A stretch of 55,423 nucleotides of DNA from Caldilinea sp. CFX5 (GCA_021405325.1 QWII01000095.1:1-55423), one strand, 5' to 3'. Counted from the first letter of the stretch, positions 26,494 through 35,973 are shown. Translations and numbers: made by a program. Notes: generated from the sequence alone by a model not told the origin.

Positions 26494-29400
26494 ATGCTAC
26501 CACCGAACCTGCTGCTCCAAGATCGTTACCAAATTGTCCGTAAAGTTGCCCAGGGCGGGATGGGCGCCGTCTATGAAGCCATCGACCAGCGGCTGGGCCA
26601 TCCGGTGGCGCTAAAACAGATTGTGCGCGGTGATCCGGCGGTCTTTGCCCAGGAAGCCCAACTGTTGGCCCGTCTGCGCCACCCGGCGCTGCCCAAGGTG
26701 AGCGATTACTTTAGCGATGAGGTTGGTCAATTCCTGGTGATGGACTTTATCCCTGGCGAGGATCTGGCGACCCTCTTCCTGCGGCGCAAGGCCGCGCTTA
26801 CGCCGGCAACCGTGTTGGACTGGGGCGATCAGTTGCTGGCGACGCTGGACTATTTGCATAAGCAGACCCCGCCGGTCATTCATCGCGACATCAAGCCGGC
26901 CAACCTAAAACTAACGGCTGAAGGGCAGCTTGTTCTCCTGGATTTTGGGCTGGCGAAAGGCAAAACGGGAGAAACCGATGAAGAACAAAAGAGCGTGGTC
27001 GGCTATACGCTGGCTTACGCCCCACCAGAGCAGATGCGCGGCCAGGGGACCGATGCGCGCAGCGACCTCTATTCGGCGGCAGCCACCCTCTATCATCTCC
27101 TGGTAGGCAGCACCCCGCCGGATGCCGGCCAACGGGCGCTGGCCGTTAGCGCACAACGCCCGGATCCCTTAACCGTATGGCATCCCCCAACCCTAGCGCT
27201 ACCCACCGGGTTGCTGGCGGTGTTATACAAGGCGATGGCGTTGACCCCCGCCGAACGGTTTGCCGATGCGGAAGCCTTCCGCACTGCGCTACGCCTGGCC
27301 AGCCAACCGTCGGCGCCGATCCCTCATAATTTACCGACGCAGCTCACCCCATTGATCGGACGCGCCGCAGAAATCGCAACACTCCAGCAGTGGCTCACAC
27401 AGGAGGAAACCCGCCTAATCACCTTGACCGGCGTCGGCGGCAGCGGCAAAACACGGTTGGCGCTGGCCGTCGCGCAAACATTTGGCGCTGGGGCAACGGA
27501 TTGCGCGTCCACAGCAGACGCCCCCTTCTTTGCCGACGGCATCTTTTTCATCAACCTCGCTGCCGTTCGTGATGCCGATTTGGTGCTTGCCACCATTGCC
27601 CAGACCCTTGGCGTCAAGGAAGCCGGTATCCCCGTGCGTGAAGCGATCCAAAGCTATCTGCACGACAAGCGGCTCCTACTGGTGGTGGATAACTTCGAGC
27701 AGGTCATCGCGGCGGCGCCCCTGGTTAGTGAATTATTGACGGTCAGCCCTTTGGTAAAAATGCTGGTGACTAGTCGCGAAACGCTGCGGCTGCGCGGAGA
27801 GCGGGAGTTTGTTGTTCCGATGCTAACAGCGGAGGCGGCGGTTGCGCTCTTTGTCCAGCGGGCACAGGCAGTGAAGCCGGCCTTTACCCTGGAAGCCGGA
27901 ATGGCGGCGATTATTGCCGAGATTTGTCAGCAGATCGATTATCTCCCTTTGGCGATTGAGTTGGCGGCAGCACGGAGCAAACTGTTGCCGCCGCCGGTGA
28001 TCTTGGAACGGCTGCACGATCGCTTCACCCTATTGCGAGGCGGGGCGCGAGACTTACCGGTACGGCAACAGACCTTGGAGGCCACGATTGACTGGAGCTA
28101 TAATCTCTTGTCGCCGGATGAGCAGGCGCTCTATCGGCGCCTGGCCGTTTTTGTGGGGGGCTGCACCCTGGAAGCAGCGGCGCACATTTGTCTACCCGAA
28201 CAACAGGGCGGACTGGCGGCGATCGAGTTGGATCCCTTGGATGGCTTGACTTCCCTGGTTGATAAACATCTCCTCGAGCAACAGGCTGGGCCTGATGGGG
28301 AACCCCGTTTTGCGATGCTTTTGACCATCCAGGCATATGCCATGACGCAATTGGTCAATGCAGGTGAATGGATGCCAATGCAACAACGCCATGCCGACTA
28401 CTACCTCGTCATGGCTGAAGAGGCCGAGCGCAGTTTCAATCGCCACGGACAAGGTCTCTGGTTTGAACGCCTGGAAAGTGAACACAACAATTTCCGTGCG
28501 ATTCTAGCCTGGGCGCAACGTGAGCGGACGGCGGATGCGCTTGCCCTCCGCTTGAGCAGCGCGTTGTGGTATTTCTGGGAAACCTACGGTCATATCAGTG
28601 AAGGGCGTCACTGGTTAGCCGACGTTTTGCGGCGTACACAGGGGCTGACCATAGCGGCGCGCATCAAAGCCTTGCGTGGGGCGGTGAGTTTAGCCTTGGA
28701 TCAGAGTGACTTTGCCCAAGGTCGGCAATGGGGCGAGGAAGGATTAGCCCTAGCCAGACAACTTGACGATCAGGTGGGAATCGCCAATGCTTTCAATGGG
28801 TTAGGCCGCACTGCCCTATACCAAGGGGACTTTCCACAAGCCCATGCATACTTTGCTGAATCGCTGGCTTATTGGCAACGCCTGGGTGACGACGAAGGAT
28901 TGGCGCGCGCCTTGAATAATCTCGCATCGGCAGCCGGCGCTTTCGCCAAGTACGACGAAGCGCTCCACTATTACGAACAGGGGCTGGCGCTGTTTAAGAA
29001 GCTGGGCGATCAGGTACGCGCGGCTTATACGCTTGGGAATATGGGGCTACTGGCGCAATACCAAAAGAATTACAGCCAAGCAACAACCTTACATCAGCAA
29101 AGCCTGGAACTCCATCAAGCCTTGAATGACCGTTGGGGTATCGGCCATGCTTACCTTGGCTTAGGCCATTGCGCCTTTCATCAGCATGAGCTAGCGCAGG
29201 CCCGCACGTTCTACAAGGCAAGTTTAACGATCCAGCAGGAACTGGGCGATCGCTACGAGGCGGCCAATGTTATCCACGCGCTCGCCTATGTTGACTTGGC
29301 GGAAGACAAGTTAGCGCAGGCAGCCACGTTGTTTAGCGCCGCCGCGCAATTGCGGCAAACGATTGGCGCTTCCTTAATCCCGGTTGATGAGCAGAACTAC

Positions 29401-29520
29401 CAACAGGCATTGACGACATTACAAAGCAAGCTGGTCCCCACCCTCTTTACGCCGGCTTGGGCCGCCGGGCAGACAATGTCGCTCAATGAGGCCATCAACT
29501 ATGCATCAACTGCCAACTAA
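26494..29520 (+). CDS. Ser/Thr protein kinase-NB-ARC-type STAND NTPase-TPR protein (paralogue 4)
   Basis: The 1008-aa product has a kinase with VAQGGMGAVYEA (the first loop Gly is replaced by Ala in K-V-A-Q-G-G), VALKQIV, HRDIKPANLK and LLDFGLAK. The NTPase has Walker A GVGGSGKT (313-320), LLVVDNFEQ, TSRETL, a slightly altered GLPL motif (IDYLPLAIELAA) and RLAVFVGG. TPR units follow, and the C-terminus (GQTMSLNEAINYA) is the most diverged of the four. Composition stays GC-rich throughout, unlike paralogues 2 and 3. The linker between kinase and NTPase is about 20 residues shorter than in the others. AGGAG lies 8 nt before the ATG. The gene is likely monocistronic. Confidence 0.9.
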   Translation: MLPPNLLLQDRYQIVRKVAQGGMGAVYEAIDQRLGHPVALKQIVRGDPAVFAQEAQLLARLRHPALPKVSDYFSDEVGQFLVMDFIPGEDLATLFLRRKAALTPATVLDWGDQLLATLDYLHKQTPPVIHRDIKPANLKLTAEGQLVLLDFGLAKGKTGETDEEQKSVVGYTLAYAPPEQMRGQGTDARSDLYSAAATLYHLLVGSTPPDAGQRALAVSAQRPDPLTVWHPPTLALPTGLLAVLYKAMALTPAERFADAEAFRTALRLASQPSAPIPHNLPTQLTPLIGRAAEIATLQQWLTQEETRLITLTGVGGSGKTRLALAVAQTFGAGATDCASTADAPFFADGIFFINLAAVRDADLVLATIAQTLGVKEAGIPVREAIQSYLHDKRLLLVVDNFEQVIAAAPLVSELLTVSPLVKMLVTSRETLRLRGEREFVVPMLTAEAAVALFVQRAQAVKPAFTLEAGMAAIIAEICQQIDYLPLAIELAAARSKLLPPPVILERLHDRFTLLRGGARDLPVRQQTLEATIDWSYNLLSPDEQALYRRLAVFVGGCTLEAAAHICLPEQQGGLAAIELDPLDGLTSLVDKHLLEQQAGPDGEPRFAMLLTIQAYAMTQLVNAGEWMPMQQRHADYYLVMAEEAERSFNRHGQGLWFERLESEHNNFRAILAWAQRERTADALALRLSSALWYFWETYGHISEGRHWLADVLRRTQGLTIAARIKALRGAVSLALDQSDFAQGRQWGEEGLALARQLDDQVGIANAFNGLGRTALYQGDFPQAHAYFAESLAYWQRLGDDEGLARALNNLASAAGAFAKYDEALHYYEQGLALFKKLGDQVRAAYTLGNMGLLAQYQKNYSQATTLHQQSLELHQALNDRWGIGHAYLGLGHCAFHQHELAQARTFYKASLTIQQELGDRYEAANVIHALAYVDLAEDKLAQAATLFSAAAQLRQTIGASLIPVDEQNYQQALTTLQSKLVPTLFTPAWAAGQTMSLNEAINYASTAN

Positions 29521-29539
29521 GGCCCTGGATGGTTCTCTA

Positions 29540-29740
29540 TCAGCACCCGGGGCCTAGGTTACAGCTTGCGCCACCCTCTTCCAGATATTGCACCCTCTGT
29601 TGGACATTGCCGCCGACAATCGCCTGTTGTCCCAAGCTAGTAAGCAGGTAGAGCGCTACTTTGTCGCTGTGGTTGCCCTTTCGCCAGAGCGAGTAAGGCA
29701 GTAAACATTGCTGGGAACATTTCGCTGCCGGCCTCGTCAT
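29540..29740 (-). CDS. Possible small protein or gene fragment (66 aa)
   Basis: This frame lies in the otherwise empty 290-bp gap after kinase 4. It uses codons common in the neighbouring genes (GGC, AAC, GCG, CTG, CAG). The product has no membrane helix or known motif, contains SLWRKGNHSDKVALYLL and ends ASCNLGPGC. It may be a fragment of a larger lost gene. No clear Shine-Dalgarno site was found. Confidence 0.25.
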   Translation of the reverse strand: MTRPAAKCSQQCLLPYSLWRKGNHSDKVALYLLTSLGQQAIVGGNVQQRVQYLEEGGASCNLGPGC

Positions 29741-29809
29741 TAGTTGAGCAATTTGTCCTTTTCAGGACTTGCCAATCACACGATTCTTTTTTTAGCAAGG
29801 AGTACAACG

Positions 29810-31627
29810 ATGCGTTTCAAATTTTTGGCAAAATTAGCAGCCTCGATGTCCGCCGTTTTGTTGGCCGGGCTGTTGACCGCCTGTGTGGCGCCGCCGATTC
29901 AACCGCCGGCGGCCAATCAGCCGAACGCCCCCGTGGCACAAGCGGCTGTGCCGGCGACCGTCGCGGCCATGCGCACCCTGTTGGGCAAACAGTTGGCGAT
30001 TGATCCGGCCACGATTGATATTGTTAACGCCGAGACCGCCGAATTTGACGGCTGTCTCGGCGTCGCCCGGCCCAACGAACCATGCACCAAGATCCTGATC
30101 CCCGGCTACAAGATGACCTTTGCCGTCAACGGCCAGGAGTACGTATTGCACAGTGATCAGGGGGGTTATCGCTATCGTGTGGCGACGGCGCCGGCGGCTA
30201 ACGTGGGCGAATTGCTCTTGGCTTGGGGTGGCACAGTGGACAATGGCGAGACGATGGAAGCGTTAATCGGCACGGCAGGGGTGGCCTTTGGTCTCTCCGG
30301 CGATCAGCCGCGGATCGGCGGTCACTTTGTCACCCCGGCGCGCCAGGCCGTTCTCAACGAGTGGGTCAGCCGCTTTGCCCCCTTTGATGCCGAAACAGAC
30401 GATGGCTCGATCCGCTTGGTGGGCAGCGGCACAGCAGTTGCCACCCCGGAAGATCAGCAGATGATCGGGCGCTGGGCGCAACTGGTGGCAATGGAAGCGA
30501 TGGCGGACGAGTCCCTGGCCGGTCTGCGCTATGAAGGTCCGGCGGAAATCGGCAGCGATGACACATCCAAGTGCGCCGTCTTGCAACTGGGGACGCCCGT
30601 TGAGGCCGGCATCGGCGCCTGTGACGGTACGATGACCAACAAAGAGCTGGGCAAGGCGGTCTATCTCGAATGGGAAGCGCTGCGTGATCGCTTCGCGCCC
30701 TTTGTCCTGGAGACGGCGACCGAACGTCTCACCTTTGAGGGCATGGGTGGGGAAAGCAACAAAGCTTGGCAGCGCGCCATCCTGGCTTGGGCGCGCACTC
30801 GCCACGCCGAACTGGCCGGCAACCGCATTAGTGCGACGATGGCGACGGCATTAAGCTGGCACATCGGGCAGGACGAGAGCCAAAAGAATGTCTGCCGCCA
30901 CCTGACCGTGTTGAGCTATGGTTATGCCTACGCCGAAGAGCGACAGTGTGAAGGCGGCGACCTGATCAACATGATGGGGAGTTGGTTGACGACCGACGAA
31001 CTGCTCCCCTTCGACACCTGGCTCTATGACCGGGCACCGTTCTACCATGATAACAATTATATCGACGGCAAGGGTACACAGGAACTAAGCGAAGCGGAGG
31101 GCGCCGCAGTCAACGCCTGGGCCGCGGCGCTGTGGAGCAGAATTTTTGCCGCCACCAGCGGTTTTGCCCCTGAGGCCGACGCCGGCCCCTGCCCCGAAGC
31201 GCATGACGATCTGGCGATGGTACGGGATTTCAACCAGGGCTACTGTCTCTTGATCCCCAACACCTACACCGTCTTTGACATCGACCCGACCCAGATCGTG
31301 GTAGCCAGAGAATCGCTGCTCAATGTGACCGAACCACGCCTTGCTATCGTCGTGACCGCCGCCGAAGGGCGCACAGCCGAGCAAGCCGCCGCCGCAATCG
31401 TGGCTGAGATGAGCGGGTTCGCCATCGACCGCAGCACGGCGGAAATTGCCGGTCAGCCGGCCGTCATTCTCGACAACGTGCCGGGACAGGATCTCAACCG
31501 CCGGGTGTTGATTGTCCACAACGACCGGCTCTATGATCTGACCTTCTCACCGCTGGACAACGCCGAGTTGGAAGCGTTCTATCAAACGATTATTGCGCAT
31601 TTCGTCCTGATTGAACCGGCGGCGTAG
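29810..31627 (+). CDS. Lipoprotein of unknown function
   Basis: The 605-aa protein begins with a lipoprotein signal (basic start, hydrophobic core, lipobox LLTAC near residue 25), so it is probably anchored outside the membrane. A Pro/Ala-rich spacer follows. The middle contains several similar helical units (WVSRFAPFDAETDDG, WEALRDRFAPFVLET, W-x-Y-D-R-A-P-F), each with an R-F-A-P-F-like motif. The last ~130 residues (YCLLIPNTYTVF to FVLIEPA) look like a compact alpha/beta domain resembling PsbP/DUF1795-like modules, which is tentative. AAGGAG lies 7 nt before the ATG at 29810, which is preferred over the in-frame start at 29744. It ends at a good terminator hairpin. Confidence 0.65.
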   Translation: MRFKFLAKLAASMSAVLLAGLLTACVAPPIQPPAANQPNAPVAQAAVPATVAAMRTLLGKQLAIDPATIDIVNAETAEFDGCLGVARPNEPCTKILIPGYKMTFAVNGQEYVLHSDQGGYRYRVATAPAANVGELLLAWGGTVDNGETMEALIGTAGVAFGLSGDQPRIGGHFVTPARQAVLNEWVSRFAPFDAETDDGSIRLVGSGTAVATPEDQQMIGRWAQLVAMEAMADESLAGLRYEGPAEIGSDDTSKCAVLQLGTPVEAGIGACDGTMTNKELGKAVYLEWEALRDRFAPFVLETATERLTFEGMGGESNKAWQRAILAWARTRHAELAGNRISATMATALSWHIGQDESQKNVCRHLTVLSYGYAYAEERQCEGGDLINMMGSWLTTDELLPFDTWLYDRAPFYHDNNYIDGKGTQELSEAEGAAVNAWAAALWSRIFAATSGFAPEADAGPCPEAHDDLAMVRDFNQGYCLLIPNTYTVFDIDPTQIVVARESLLNVTEPRLAIVVTAAEGRTAEQAAAAIVAEMSGFAIDRSTAEIAGQPAVILDNVPGQDLNRRVLIVHNDRLYDLTFSPLDNAELEAFYQTIIAHFVLIEPAA

Positions 31628-31652
31628 GTGAATTGAATCGCAAACTTCTGTT

Positions 31653-31693
31653 ACAAACGGGTCAACCGGTGCGGCTGGCCCGTTTGTTGTTTT
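31653..31693 (+). terminator. Intrinsic terminator of the lipoprotein gene
   Basis: ACAAACGGGTC (31653-31663) pairs with GGCCCGTTTGT (31677-31687) with one G-T pair. It is followed directly by a T-rich run (TGTTTTC). It lies 26 nt after the stop codon. Confidence 0.7.
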
Positions 31694-31717
31694 CATGGAT
31701 CGGCCACCCGGACGCGT

Positions 31718-33970
31718 CTAGCCATTGCGGCCCAGACACTCGTGCAAGGCGTGGAGGGCGAGGATGATGTACTCCTGCCGTGCATCACCAAACTCGGCCA
31801 GGCGGGTGGCGCACTCCTGACAGACCAACGTGTTGATATATTCACAAGTATCGAGCGGCGCGCTTTCCAAAAAGGTGCGCAGATGGGTAGCGCCTTCGGT
31901 CAACTCATTGCCGGCAAAAGCAACAGCGCAGGTGGTGAGCAGGGCGAGCATTTCGCTCTCATCGGCGCCGGGTTTATTCCAGCGGCTCCACTTTTTCTTG
32001 AGCATTTCGACCGTTTGCGCCAGGGCGGTGCCGGTTTCGCTTCGTGTGCTGCGCCAGAGTTGGATAAAAAAGCGCTCATCACCGACAATGCGCGAGAGCG
32101 CCAGCGCCAGTTCCAAGCGTGCTTCGTCATCGGTCGCGGCATAAAGCAGGTCGAGCAACCGAAAGGCCGCCTTGCTCACCCGCAACCCGCCCAACGCCGA
32201 GGCGTAGGCCAGTTGCAAGCCTTCATCGGTTTCGCTCTCCAGTCGTTCCAGTAACAATTTGCCCGACCGCCGATCCCCCAGCGTCCCCAGTGAGCGGACA
32301 CAATGCATTCGCACCGATTTGTAGGGCGAATTTAATCCTTGCCACAGGGCATCCGCCGCGTTGCGATCGCCAATCCGGCCGATGGCCCACGCCGCCATCA
32401 CACTGAGCGCCGGGTTTTTGCCCAGCAGAATTTTGACCAGCGCCGCCGTCAACTGGGCATCGGATTTCATCCGGGCCGCCGCTTGTATCGCTTCAAAGCG
32501 GACATTGAAACGCGGATCCGAGAGCGCTTCCAACAACTCGTGGACAGCCAGGGTGCTGCGGGCCTGGCCCAAGCGTTCGGTGGTGCGCACCGTGGTGTAC
32601 TCGTCACGGGCCGAGTAGAATTTTACCAGTGAGGTGGCTGCCATAAAAGGGTTGCCGCGCAGGAAGAGACCGGCAAATTGCCCCATGCTCACGGCGCTGT
32701 CGCCACGAATGGCGGCCAGCAGAAAGATGCTCAACAGCGGCGCCACAATCGCCAACACAAAGAGCGGCACATAGGGATCGAGGGTGAAGAAGTAAAATTC
32801 ACCGCTGATGCTACGCCCGGCTTCCAGAATCCAGCCGCCGGCCAATTGGCTCAACCCGGCGGTGATGCCGGCCCAGGCAAACCAGATCGCCAGATAATCC
32901 ATGTTCTTTTCTTTGGGCACAACGCTGCCAAAGAGCAGACGGGTGGCGCCGATGCCCCAACCCAGGTTGGCTAACCCTTGGAGAAAGGCAATACTCAGGG
33001 CCAGCGGCAGGCCCAGCGCCGTCTCACGCGGGATCAGCCACCAAAAGAAGGGCATGATCACAAAGGAGATCACCCCGGTCAACATGACGGGGCGGCCCCC
33101 ATAGCGGTCGGCGGCCCAGCCCCAGAGAAAGCTGGACGAAATGGTGCCGAGCAAGCTGCCCATCTGCACCAAGATCGCGCTGCCGGAACTCAGCCCCACT
33201 TGTTCTTCGAGAAAGAGGGGCAGGAATGAGGCAATCGGCACGGTACCCAAGGTGATTAAGGCAAGACCGATAAGATAGCGGAGAAAATCACGGTCACGCA
33301 GGGCGCCGCGTAGATCGCGTTGCACTTTGGGTTGGCTTTCGTCGGCCTGGATGGGGGCGCCGCCGGGGATAAAGATGCCGCACCAGGTAGAGATCAAGCC
33401 AAAGATCACGCCGACGGTGATCAGTGCCATAAAGCCAAAGAGACCGGAGTAGATTTCGATCACCCACCCGGCAACGGCTACGGAGATGACGCCGACGAGC
33501 GCGGTGGCAATTGTACTATTCGCCGTGTATTTGCCGCGCACCGTGTTGGGGACAAACTCTTGATACCAGGGGTAATACGCCGTCTCCTCCACCGTGCGGA
33601 AGGCGGCAAAGAGGCCAACGACACTGGCGACAAAGGCAAAAGCCGCGCCGGCGCCAAATTGACTGACCACCCACGGCGTCAAGAGCAAGAAAAAGGTGAC
33701 CAGCTTGCGCAGGCCGAAAAAGATCACAAAAGTGCGTTTGTAGCCATAGTGGGCGGCGATGGGGGCAATCCAGATCGCCAGCAGGTTGGAGAAGGGGACC
33801 AGGGAGAGGATAAAGCCAATATCCGCCTTGCTCAACCCCAGCCGATCCAGAAAAAGGACAAAGGCCGAGCCAAAATAGGTGAATTGGACAAAGACTGTGT
33901 TGGCTGCATTAAGCGCGATGCTCCAACGCAAGCCACGCAACTTTTCAACCGTCGTTGGTTCTTTGGTCAT
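31718..33970 (-). CDS. MFS transporter fused to C-terminal HEAT repeats
   Basis: The 750-aa protein has an MFS transporter core of about 12 membrane helices in the first ~440 residues. It includes AHYGYKRTFVIFFGLRK between helices 2 and 3 and a similar WAADRYGGRPVML in the second half. From about residue 480 it becomes soluble with HEAT-like repeats (ALSDPRFNVRFEAIQAAA, ALSVMAAWAIGRIGD, YKSVRMHCVRSLGTLGD). HEAT repeats bind proteins, so transport may be gated by or tied to a partner. ATG 33970 is chosen because the upstream extension to 34069 overlaps a hairpin and lacks family-like sequence. The substrate is not evident; sugar or sulfate-ester carriers are possibilities. It is transcribed downstream of the dehydrogenase but after a likely terminator. 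Confidence 0.8.
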   Translation of the reverse strand: MTKEPTTVEKLRGLRWSIALNAANTVFVQFTYFGSAFVLFLDRLGLSKADIGFILSLVPFSNLLAIWIAPIAAHYGYKRTFVIFFGLRKLVTFFLLLTPWVVSQFGAGAAFAFVASVVGLFAAFRTVEETAYYPWYQEFVPNTVRGKYTANSTIATALVGVISVAVAGWVIEIYSGLFGFMALITVGVIFGLISTWCGIFIPGGAPIQADESQPKVQRDLRGALRDRDFLRYLIGLALITLGTVPIASFLPLFLEEQVGLSSGSAILVQMGSLLGTISSSFLWGWAADRYGGRPVMLTGVISFVIMPFFWWLIPRETALGLPLALSIAFLQGLANLGWGIGATRLLFGSVVPKEKNMDYLAIWFAWAGITAGLSQLAGGWILEAGRSISGEFYFFTLDPYVPLFVLAIVAPLLSIFLLAAIRGDSAVSMGQFAGLFLRGNPFMAATSLVKFYSARDEYTTVRTTERLGQARSTLAVHELLEALSDPRFNVRFEAIQAAARMKSDAQLTAALVKILLGKNPALSVMAAWAIGRIGDRNAADALWQGLNSPYKSVRMHCVRSLGTLGDRRSGKLLLERLESETDEGLQLAYASALGGLRVSKAAFRLLDLLYAATDDEARLELALALSRIVGDERFFIQLWRSTRSETGTALAQTVEMLKKKWSRWNKPGADESEMLALLTTCAVAFAGNELTEGATHLRTFLESAPLDTCEYINTLVCQECATRLAEFGDARQEYIILALHALHECLGRNG

Positions 33971-34048
33971 AAGCTCGAGTCCGTAGTCGTCTAATCTACA
34001 GTCGCTTAGTCCGCCTTGCCGGGAAGCCGGATGATGACGGACAAGCAT

Positions 34049-34090
34049 AAGGGTGTTGCCCATCGCCAAGACAAGATGGGCAACACCCTT
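34049..34090. terminator. Hairpin between dehydrogenase and MFS-HEAT genes
   Basis: 16-bp perfect arms at 34049-34064 and 34075-34090 (AAGGGTGTTGCCCATC and its complement) with a 10-nt loop lie about 55 nt after the stop of the minus-strand dehydrogenase gene. There is no long T tract. Confidence 0.6.
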
Positions 34091-34144
34091 TGGTTAACTT
34101 ACGCCAGCATAACAAGAGTTGAGAAGTTGAGCAAATCCGGGGGC

Positions 34145-35119
34145 TTATAGGATCGCCGCAAGGGGCGCTTCGCCGCGCCAGACCCGTTGCAGATTTTCAA
34201 AGATGAATTTCCCCCGCCGCGGCCAGGTATCACGCGTGACGCCGGCGGTATGGGGGGTAAAGAGAACGTTGTCCAACTGTAACAGCGGATTGGTGGGATC
34301 GGGTGGTTCTTGTTCCAGCACATCAAGCGCGGCGCCGGCAATGCGCCGCTCCCGTAACACTGCGGTCAACGCCGCCTCATCGACCACCGGCCCGCGGCAG
34401 GTGTTGACCAGGAGCGCCGTTGGTTTCATCAAGCCAAGCAGCGGTTCGTTGACTAACCCGCGTGTCCCCTCATTTAATGGCATGTGCAGGGTGACAATAT
34501 CCGCTTGTTTGAACAATTCCTCTAAGCTCACCCGCTGCGCCTTAAGATCATGGGCAATCGACGGCGCCGGCGGGTAGGGATCGTAGTAGAGGATATTGGC
34601 GCCAAAGGCGCCCAACAAGCGGGCGACCCGTTGCCCGATCTGGCCGAGACCAACAATCCCCACCGTTTTGCCGTCAATGCAATAGGTGGTGGCGCCGGAG
34701 TCGATGGCGCTCCACTGGTTAGTGCGCACATTGGCGTTCATTTCAACCAACCGCCGGTAAAAGGCAAGGATCAAGGCGACGGTATGTTCGGTAACATCGA
34801 GCGCATTGGCGCCGCCATTGTTGGCCACGGGAATGCCCAGTTCACGGCAGAGCTTGAGATCCATACGGTCAAAACCGACACTCACCAGTTGGATCAACTT
34901 GACATTGTGGGCGGCGCGCAAAACCGATTCACTGAGATAACCAGGGAAGAGAATTAAAAAATCGGCAGCCGCCACAATCGGCAGCTTCTCGCTGTCCGGC
35001 ATAGTAGCCGGATAGACGGTGACGGTAAAGTCGGCGGGCGCATATTGGGTGAGCAGCGCTGCCGTCTCCGGCGCAAGGTTGGTAAAAAAAGGCACTGTTG
35101 GCATAAGTTCTTCATCCAT
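34145..35119 (-). CDS. D-isomer-specific 2-hydroxyacid dehydrogenase
   Basis: Members of this family reduce 2-keto acids to D-2-hydroxyacids or the reverse with NAD(P)H in the cytoplasm. The 324-aa protein shows the split catalytic and Rossmann layout: GKTVGIVGLGQIGQRVA is the dinucleotide loop, followed by YYDPYPP. The catalytic residues are present as Arg in VNTCRGPVVDEAAL, Glu in the E-Q-E-P-P region and His in FTPHTAGVT. The NTCRG variant (usually NTARG) is a small deviation. Exact substrate (glycerate, phosphoglycerate or glyoxylate) cannot be told. A second possible start is the Met at residue 6. The gene is 74 bp downstream of the esterase gene, so they may share a transcript. Confidence 0.85.
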   Translation of the reverse strand: MDEELMPTVPFFTNLAPETAALLTQYAPADFTVTVYPATMPDSEKLPIVAAADFLILFPGYLSESVLRAAHNVKLIQLVSVGFDRMDLKLCRELGIPVANNGGANALDVTEHTVALILAFYRRLVEMNANVRTNQWSAIDSGATTYCIDGKTVGIVGLGQIGQRVARLLGAFGANILYYDPYPPAPSIAHDLKAQRVSLEELFKQADIVTLHMPLNEGTRGLVNEPLLGLMKPTALLVNTCRGPVVDEAALTAVLRERRIAGAALDVLEQEPPDPTNPLLQLDNVLFTPHTAGVTRDTWPRRGKFIFENLQRVWRGEAPLAAIL

Positions 35120-35193
35120 TCAACTCGCTGAAGCACAGAAATGAATATTCGGGCGCAAGATTTGATGACGCCGCAATGTTACGTAAATTTCGG

Positions 35194-35973
35194 TCAATTC
35201 TCGGTAAAGGCGTGATGTAGTGCGGCAAAGAGCGGTGACGCCAGGCTGCTATCATCGTGACCACCACTGTATTCAACATAGTGTACAGGGTAGGCTTGGG
35301 CCAGTAACAGATCGCGCAGGCGCCGATTAGCCGCCAGTTGGGTTGGGCCGCCGTCACGCATCTGGGCGACTTCTAGATTACCAACATCCAGGTAAAAGCG
35401 CAAGGGGAGCTTAGGCGTTTGCGCATATTGGCGCGCCAACCAGTGAAATTCAGGATCGCCCGCCGGTCGCCAGCGGAAGCAGCCACTCTGTGATAGAATT
35501 TTGCCAAAGCGCTGCGGGTGGCGCAGCCCCAAGTAGGCTGCCGCCAAGCCGCCGTAACGGGAGCCAGCGACCACCGTTTGCGCCGGGTTGTGGGTCACCG
35601 GGAAATGTTCATAGAGCCAGGGCATGACCTGCTGCGCCATGTAGTCGGCAAAGATGGGATCGCAGAGCAGTTCTTGCCGGTTGGGGTTGTCAACAAAAAG
35701 AGCGATGAGCGGCGGGAGTTGCCCCGGCGCCACCAGGTGATCGAGCATAGCTGGGACATTCAGCAGCTCTTTGTAGCGTTGTCCGTCAAAGGTGATCAAC
35801 AATGGGTAGCCGCCCAGTCGCCCCGGCAGGTCATAAATTCCTGTTTCCGCCACGGTGGCCGCCAGATAGATCCACGCCCGCCGGCCATCGCCTGGCAAGT
35901 GGTAGAGCCGCATCGTTCCTTTGGGCGCCTTGTCCTCCGGCCAGGGCTGCTGCAGTGCGTCGGGCATAGCCAT
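35194..35973 (-). CDS. Enterochelin-esterase-like alpha/beta hydrolase
   Basis: The 259-aa protein has an esterase D/Fes-type fold. The nucleophile is in AGSRYGGLAA (G-x-S-x-G-G). A conserved YLDVGNLE follows, and the catalytic His lies in YSGGHDDSSL near the end. The N-terminal part (TMRLYHLPGDGRRAWIYLAA) replaces the separate beta domain found in Fes, so it is a compact single-domain form. No signal peptide is visible, so it is probably cytoplasmic. It may hydrolyse esters of siderophores, sugars or carbohydrates. ATG 35973 with AAGAAAG upstream is preferred over 36006. The gene is divergent from the carboxypeptidase-regulatory-like gene at 36117. Confidence 0.7.
   Translation of the reverse strand: MAMPDALQQPWPEDKAPKGTMRLYHLPGDGRRAWIYLAATVAETGIYDLPGRLGGYPLLITFDGQRYKELLNVPAMLDHLVAPGQLPPLIALFVDNPNRQELLCDPIFADYMAQQVMPWLYEHFPVTHNPAQTVVAGSRYGGLAAAYLGLRHPQRFGKILSQSGCFRWRPAGDPEFHWLARQYAQTPKLPLRFYLDVGNLEVAQMRDGGPTQLAANRRLRDLLLAQAYPVHYVEYSGGHDDSSLASPLFAALHHAFTEN

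Noticed and set aside
33320..33994. Long plus-strand frame opposite the MFS-HEAT gene
   Set aside because: It lies fully antisense to membrane helices of a clear transporter and its product is charged and repetitive, with no family motif.
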